Of a stretch of 9,368 nt of DNA, positions 4,574-9,368 are shown piece after piece (position 1 is the stretch's first letter; each line of letters starts with the position of its first letter). The notes beneath the pieces are model-generated. The model did not search any database, was not told where the DNA came from, and saw only the letters and a program-made list of their open reading frames with translations. This DNA is from Nanobdellota archaeon (lineage in GTDB: Bacteria; Patescibacteriota; Minisyncoccia; UBA6257; GWB1-50-10): NCBI GenBank assembly GCA_030695805.1, contig JAUYPG010000033.1, forward strand, positions 1 through 9,368, given 5' to 3'. The position numbers and the translations under genes were made by a program.

Positions 4574-7500
4574 ATGTTCAAAGCGCAGATGAACGCGGAC
4601 AAGACGCGGATAGGTCTAATAGGACTGATAGGTCTAATAGGACTTGTTGGATTTTTGTTTTCTTTTCCGCCCTTCGTGCGGGCGGGTTCGCTTCAGCCAC
4701 CGAGTGATTTGCAATCCTCCGCTTTCAAAAATACCTGTTCCGCTGAAGTGACGTGGAAATTGGTGGTTGGCGCTGGGGATGAGAGGCCGTCGGATGGCGT
4801 GTGGTTTGAGGCGCAGAGAAAGCAAAGCGGGGGCGGCGTTCTTACTTCTCCCGCAATTCCGTCCACGGGCTTTATATCTGGTCCCGCAGGGGGAGGCAAC
4901 GGAACGTACGCGTATAAGTTCACGGATACCGGACTTTCTCCAAGCGAGACATTTTCTTATCGTGTGATTACCAAAGGGTCTTCCGGCGCGGAGGCGGCGT
5001 TTCCTCCCGGAGCGGATAACTTTCATGGGAGTGTGCGGGTTTTTTCGGAGAGTGTGTATCCTGTTCCCGTGGCGCCGCGCGATATTTTTGTCTCGTGGGT
5101 CGGAGAAAACCTTGAAAGCAGGCGGACCAATAAAACGGTTCTTGTGCGCTGGAAAGGAGACGTAAACATGAAGCCGGAAGCCGGAGAGTTTCAGATTTTC
5201 CGCCGTCTTGGAGACGGGGATTTTGACATTACAGGACTTACGCCCATTGGGAGAGGAACTATCGAGGATGATTCATTTGAAGTTGATGCCGAGGGCTATT
5301 TCACGTACCGAGACAATAGCGCGGATCTTGCTCCCGCGAATTCGTATTCGTATAAGGTTCAAGCGCTTCACACGAGTAGCTGGTGTTCTCCCAATCAAAC
5401 CCGAAAGTCCCTTGTATTGTCCGCGGCCACGGTCGGGGCCCTTCCATTTCCTCCTGACCTTCCTTCTGATTTAGCATTTTCTTCAACACAAAATAACATT
5501 ACGGTTTCGTGGACGTATCCTGATTCTTTTATGGGGCATTTTACGATTTCGGGAATCGGCGGCGTGGAATATCGTATTAACGCGGGCCTCCCTAATTTTA
5601 CAAGGACTATTCCCGCTGCTTCAGGCAGAAAATATCGGGTTCAGTTTTGTGTTGTTCGGGATGATGTTCTGGGCGAGGAGTTGAAGAGTTGCCGTTCGGA
5701 GGATAAGGAGACCGGTGTTGCGAGGCCGGAGGGGCTTGCCGCAACTCCCTCTAATATTTCTGACACGGGAGCGGACGTGTCATTTTCTTGGACAGACAGA
5801 TCTGGGATTGAAGATAGTTTTGTCGTGGAATGGGCGACGACGAGGAGCGGGCCTTGGAATAATAGAAATAGCGGAGCAGAGAAATATGCGTGCGCTACGG
5901 CCGCCATCGGCGCCACTCCAGCGGCGCCGCGGTGTTCGTATCGTTACTCGGGTTCGCTGACTATGATTTATTATCGCGTGCGCGCCATATCGGGAGTATT
6001 GTGGTCAGCTCCGGCAGAGGACGGTTCGGACATTGTTGCCGTTGACTTGAACGTAAGACCGCTGAAGGGCTGGGCGTGGGCGAATGCTGGCGAGGGCGCG
6101 GGGAACGCGCTTGGGGTCGGGTGGATTAGTTTGAGTTCACGGAACAGCGCCGCGGGCACCGGGTCTCCCTACAATGTTTTTGTCGGCAATACGAAAGACG
6201 GGGCCGGATTTCAGAAACTTTCGGGATACGCGTGGAGCGGGATTCGGTGCAAGGAGGATCGCGGGCCAAGCGCGACCTGCGGATACGGATGGCTTTCGTT
6301 TAGCGAGGGCGATTTAGCGGGGTGTCCTTCGAGGAGCGGATGCGTCGCGGAGTTGAACGCGAAGACGGGCGTGGTCCAAGGATGGGCGAAGTTTTTGGCG
6401 GCAGACCCTACGAAGGGCGCGTGGACCGGATGGGTGAATTTGCGCGGGGCGGATTACGGCGTGTGTGTTGGAGACGCGAATCCATTGATTTCGGGCGGGG
6501 GGACTGGCGCGAGTTGTAAGGGGAACGTGACTGTGGCGGACCAGGAGGCAACACTGAATGGAGAGAAGGTGTTTTCCGGCTGGGCGTGGGGAGACGACGT
6601 TGGCGGATGGATTCAGTTTATCGGGAGTTCAACTCTTTCGACGGGGGGAGGAGGAGTGTGCGATCCCGCGACGGATCCGAGCTGTACTCTGGAGTGTCTG
6701 GCGAGCGGAGTTGTTATTGAAGGATTTCCGCGGAGCGTGAATGTAGGGCAGACAACTGATTTTACGGCGCGCGTTTCGTACAACAGAACGGGATGCGCAA
6801 GCATACTTGACTGGAGCGTGGTCGAGGGCCCGAGCGCGGGCTCCATCGCGTCTCTTGCTCCGGGGAGCCCGAATTCGGCGCGATATACCGCTCCGGATAC
6901 TCCGGGTACGGCCACGGTCAAGGTTAGTGTGCGCGATACCGGACTATTTGACACGAAGACCGTCGAGATTCGTGATCTGGAGCCGTATGTTTCCGCCTCG
7001 TGCGTGGACCCTGTCGCGCTTCAAATTCGAGTGGGGTGGGGAGGAATGCCTGTCGTGGCTCACGACGTGGATATTTTTCGGAAAATTGAGGGAGGCGCTT
7101 TTTCAAAAGTTCATTCCATTATTAATGACCTAAATTCCTCGGGTTTGTGTTTTGACGGCGGAGTTTTGACGGGGGGGTGCACCGATAAACAGGCGGTAGC
7201 ACTTAAAAAGCGATACTATTATAAGGCGGAGGTTCGGTATGATGTTGGAGGCGCTACGGTTACGAAGAATACCCGCGAGGTTCCCGCGGGGTGTTATCCG
7301 CAGACGCTTTCTCCGACGAATGTAAAGGTGTTCGCGCAGACCGACAAGATACTTTGGGTTAACTGGAAGGACAATGATACGAGAAAAGATAGAAAATTTT
7401 TTATAGAGCGCGCGCGTCTTACTCCTGCTTTGCTTACATATCCTCTGAGTCCCGGAGGGGCGGACCCCGCGTTGCGTCCGGCGATTTCTCTCAGCGATTC

Positions 7501-9334
7501 GGAGATACGACTCCAGTGGGACAACGCAACAAACTGGACGCCGTATGACCACATTATCGCGCGGGTGAAGAATCCCGGGTCTGAGCTCATAGGTTTTTCG
7601 GCTGAGAAGGCGACTCGGGAGATGCTTTTAAGGGTGACGGATGTCGAGATGCTTGGCGATCGCGGCGGGCTTTTGCCCTTTGTGCCGAACCCGCTGAGCG
7701 CTCCGGTCAAGAAGCGATTTTCTCACATTGATAATTCGCTTGAAGAGGGGACGACGTATCATTACCGAGCATCTTCCTGCTCGCAGATTCCGTTGAAGGA
7801 CGAGGATAATAATTCTAAGTATCGGACGAAACCGGTTGCGGGACAGGTGGGCAAGCCGGACCCGGCGTGTGGACCGTTTTCCGAAACGGTTGCAACCACG
7901 ACAATGTTGAAGACGCCCGACACTCCCCGCGCGGAGGCGCTTTCGAGTTCGCGTATTCGTGTTACGTGGACGGATAAGTCCGCGAAAGAAGATGGGTATG
8001 AGATTTTTCGCGGAGGGATTCGCGTTTATACTACGGCCGCCAACGCAGAAGAATGGACGGATTCCGGCCTTGTGTCGGATACGGGGTACGCGTACGAGGC
8101 GCGCGCAGTGAAGGATTTCGGCGGAAGCATCGGAAAAATTTATTCTCGCTTTCTTGACTTGGGGAGCGCGACAACGCATTTTGTGGTGGGCGTAAGAAAG
8201 CTCGGAGACGGGTCGGGAACCGTGTCCCCGTGTTCTATTGGGTCGTCATGCGAGTATCCGAAAGGAACTTCGGCAACTTTGACGGCGACGGCATCAGGGG
8301 ACTCTGTTTTTGAGTCGTGGTCTGGATGTTCGAGCGGAAGCGGAAACCCGTGCACTGTTACTGGGAATGCGACGGTTATTGCTCAGTTTAAGCTTAATAA
8401 AGTTGGGTTTACGGTGGTTATAGAGGGCGGACTCGGAGGAGGATTGGTTAGCGGTTCGTTTGATTGTTCTAAGGCAAATGGAGCTCCAGAAAACAGGTGT
8501 AATGGTTTAGTGTCTCCTAACGTTGAATCATGGTTTACGGCTACCCCAAACCCAGGTTTTGTTACGAGTTGGATTGGCGGGTGCGATCGTGGGGTGGAGG
8601 GAACATCGTGCAAGGTATGGACTGGTGCGGGAGGCGGGTCAATATCGGTTAAATTTAATCCAGTCCCAGTTTTTATACCTTCTCGCGTGTTTTTCGCGAA
8701 CCTGCTTGACACCGTTGGGGAGCGCGTGCGGGCGCTTAGCGCGTTTGTCCGGAAGACGGCGTCGCCTCTCTTTCTTAAGGCGCAGATACACGCAGATGGG
8801 GCGCAGATTAACGCAGATGACGGGGCGAATAAGTCTAGCAGGACTGATAGGACTTATACGTTTCCCTTTCAGTCCCTTGTTCTTCGCGGACAGAAAATGT
8901 TTTCGTCGCTTTTTTCCGTACAGATTTCAGGGGCGCGGGTAGCACCGGATTATGAGGCGTTTTTTGAAGTTGTTCGTAATAATTTTGCCGAGGCCGCGAT
9001 TGGCGACGACAAGAATGGAGCCGGACTCAAATCCGACACGGTCTATATTTATCGGGTGAAGTCGTGCGTTTCCGGCGCGAATTGCACGGCGTGGTCCCAT
9101 GAGTCCGCCGGGAAGACGTTGCTGGACGTTTTGACCACGGAAACCGGGAACGCGGACCGCAGACCTGTTTGCACGAAGAATAGTTTTTGCAATTACGCGG
9201 CGGAGTTTTCAAAGAAGGTTTCATCTCCGATTTCCGGCGTTTCCGGAAGCGTTGAAGATTCCGAACAGCAGTGCACGAGGAACGCGGATTGCGCGGACGT
9301 GGGGAGATTTGAGCAATCGTTTAAGGAACGGTAG
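4574..9334 (+). CDS. Giant secreted multidomain protein (FN3, GWAW and InlB-like repeats)
   Basis: This is a 1586-residue exported protein from ATG 4574 (a TTG at 4571 is too close to the -10). Residues 1-38 are a signal peptide whose core is four IGL triplets, ending near FVRAG. FN3-like modules are seen at about 40-131, 163-265, 291-363 and 383-474. Residues 491-682 hold W-rich segments of the type GWAW (499), GYAW (551), GWLSF (572), GWAKF (603), GWVNL (619) and GWAWGDDVGGWIQF (669), a repeat common in Parcubacteria exported proteins. An Ig-like module (about 703-801), FN3-like regions (804-903, 910-1110) and a clear FN3 (1113-1183) follow. Two divergent InlB-like repeats lie at about 1203-1273 and 1278-1363 (SATLTATA...FESWSGC...VIAQF). 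Residues 1370-1430 are low complexity with repeat-derived sequence. A partial FN3 (about 1457-1510) and two CT[K/R]N-type Cys motifs end it. A surface adhesion role is inferred; no catalytic domain is seen. Confidence 0.87.
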   Translation: MFKAQMNADKTRIGLIGLIGLIGLVGFLFSFPPFVRAGSLQPPSDLQSSAFKNTCSAEVTWKLVVGAGDERPSDGVWFEAQRKQSGGGVLTSPAIPSTGFISGPAGGGNGTYAYKFTDTGLSPSETFSYRVITKGSSGAEAAFPPGADNFHGSVRVFSESVYPVPVAPRDIFVSWVGENLESRRTNKTVLVRWKGDVNMKPEAGEFQIFRRLGDGDFDITGLTPIGRGTIEDDSFEVDAEGYFTYRDNSADLAPANSYSYKVQALHTSSWCSPNQTRKSLVLSAATVGALPFPPDLPSDLAFSSTQNNITVSWTYPDSFMGHFTISGIGGVEYRINAGLPNFTRTIPAASGRKYRVQFCVVRDDVLGEELKSCRSEDKETGVARPEGLAATPSNISDTGADVSFSWTDRSGIEDSFVVEWATTRSGPWNNRNSGAEKYACATAAIGATPAAPRCSYRYSGSLTMIYYRVRAISGVLWSAPAEDGSDIVAVDLNVRPLKGWAWANAGEGAGNALGVGWISLSSRNSAAGTGSPYNVFVGNTKDGAGFQKLSGYAWSGIRCKEDRGPSATCGYGWLSFSEGDLAGCPSRSGCVAELNAKTGVVQGWAKFLAADPTKGAWTGWVNLRGADYGVCVGDANPLISGGGTGASCKGNVTVADQEATLNGEKVFSGWAWGDDVGGWIQFIGSSTLSTGGGGVCDPATDPSCTLECLASGVVIEGFPRSVNVGQTTDFTARVSYNRTGCASILDWSVVEGPSAGSIASLAPGSPNSARYTAPDTPGTATVKVSVRDTGLFDTKTVEIRDLEPYVSASCVDPVALQIRVGWGGMPVVAHDVDIFRKIEGGAFSKVHSIINDLNSSGLCFDGGVLTGGCTDKQAVALKKRYYYKAEVRYDVGGATVTKNTREVPAGCYPQTLSPTNVKVFAQTDKILWVNWKDNDTRKDRKFFIERARLTPALLTYPLSPGGADPALRPAISLSDSEIRLQWDNATNWTPYDHIIARVKNPGSELIGFSAEKATREMLLRVTDVEMLGDRGGLLPFVPNPLSAPVKKRFSHIDNSLEEGTTYHYRASSCSQIPLKDEDNNSKYRTKPVAGQVGKPDPACGPFSETVATTTMLKTPDTPRAEALSSSRIRVTWTDKSAKEDGYEIFRGGIRVYTTAANAEEWTDSGLVSDTGYAYEARAVKDFGGSIGKIYSRFLDLGSATTHFVVGVRKLGDGSGTVSPCSIGSSCEYPKGTSATLTATASGDSVFESWSGCSSGSGNPCTVTGNATVIAQFKLNKVGFTVVIEGGLGGGLVSGSFDCSKANGAPENRCNGLVSPNVESWFTATPNPGFVTSWIGGCDRGVEGTSCKVWTGAGGGSISVKFNPVPVFIPSRVFFANLLDTVGERVRALSAFVRKTASPLFLKAQIHADGAQINADDGANKSSRTDRTYTFPFQSLVLRGQKMFSSLFSVQISGARVAPDYEAFFEVVRNNFAEAAIGDDKNGAGLKSDTVYIYRVKSCVSGANCTAWSHESAGKTLLDVLTTETGNADRRPVCTKNSFCNYAAEFSKKVSSPISGVSGSVEDSEQQCTRNADCADVGRFEQSFKER
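4583..4645 (+). repeat. Compound tandem repeat encoding the signal peptide
   Basis: GCGCAGATGAACGCGGAC (4583-4600) belongs to the 'gcgcagat-aacgcagat' dispersed repeat type also present at 8780-8818. It is followed by four 9-bp units: ATAGGTCTA, ATAGGACTG, ATAGGTCTA and ATAGGACTT (4610-4645). They encode the n-region (AQMNAD) and the hydrophobic core (IGL x4) of the giant protein's signal peptide. Confidence 0.85.
8780..8858 (+). repeat. Compound tandem repeat in the 3' part of the giant gene
   Basis: GCGCAGATACACGCAGAT and a second GCGCAGATTAACGCAGAT encode AQIHADGAQINAD. The block ends with AGGACTGATAGGACT (8839-8853), read as RTDRT. The order of the two repeat types is the same as at 4583-4645, but the 9-bp part is read in another frame. 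It sits in a low-complexity stretch just after a segment resembling the dockerin-protein tails. Confidence 0.75.
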
Positions 9335-9339
9335 AAACC

Positions 9340-9368
9340 AACACGAATGACACGAATGCCGCACGAAC
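9340..9368. repeat. Partial short tandem repeat at the window edge
   Basis: ACACGAATG occurs at 9341-9349 and 9350-9358, followed by the related GCACGAAC. This is the start of a dispersed tandem repeat common in environmental bacterial genomes. It lies just past the TAG of the giant gene and continues beyond the window. Confidence 0.6.

Noticed and set aside
4610..4645. CRISPR array or phase-variation cassette
   Set aside because: Units are 9 bp with no spacers. Length changes would keep the frame, so on/off switching is not expected.
7628..8179. A 183-codon open frame on the - strand
   Set aside because: It lies wholly inside the giant gene, has Arg-rich low-quality composition and no ribosome site or promoter. 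The + strand frame has clear domains.

Overview
The window reads like a stretch of a Patescibacteria/CPR (Parcubacteria-like) chromosome. The case rests on style, not on a marker gene. The genes are mostly secreted proteins with dockerin modules, fibronectin-III-like modules and the 'GWAW...GWISL' repeats typical of Parcubacteria exported proteins. There are many dispersed palindromic and short tandem repeats, and start codons lie almost directly after a -10 box with no Shine-Dalgarno. TGA ends at least two genes (2709-2711 and 2954-2956), so the standard bacterial code applies and Gracilibacteria/Absconditabacteria are disfavoured. No rRNA, tRNA, CRISPR array or core housekeeping gene is visible.

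Layout, all on the + strand. 1-149: a palindromic element and a promoter. 153-1433 and 1443-2711: a two-gene unit, a membrane-anchored or secreted beta-rich protein followed by a secreted protein ending in a two-repeat dockerin. 2774-3324: a small antitoxin-like gene and a VapC-type PIN ribonuclease overlapping by ATGA. 3325-3647: no intact gene, but a C-terminal remnant of another dockerin gene, two dispersed repeats and the promoter of the next gene. 3648-4427: a signal peptide, a 3D/RlpA-like double-psi beta-barrel and a dockerin. 4428-4573: a nested palindrome and a promoter. 4574-9334: a 1586-residue secreted multidomain protein. 9335-9368: the start of another short tandem repeat.

The coherent theme is a set of cell-surface or extracellular proteins assembled from modules. 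Two dockerin genes and a third dockerin relic share near-identical DNA at their 3' ends, a similar hydrophobic C-terminal tail and similar 3' flanks. This suggests recent duplication or recombination of a 'dockerin plus tail' cassette. The toxin-antitoxin pair sits between two copies of an 89-bp direct repeat (88/89 identical) that belongs to this cassette. No cohesin partner is visible in the window.

The most unusual points are three. One 9-bp repeat family is read in different frames in neighbouring genes, giving a hydrophobic signal-peptide core in one and a hydrophilic T-D-R/G linker in another. A short conserved C-terminal tail could be a sorting or interaction tag. Four promoters have a leaderless layout. 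No entirely new system can be demonstrated from the sequence alone.
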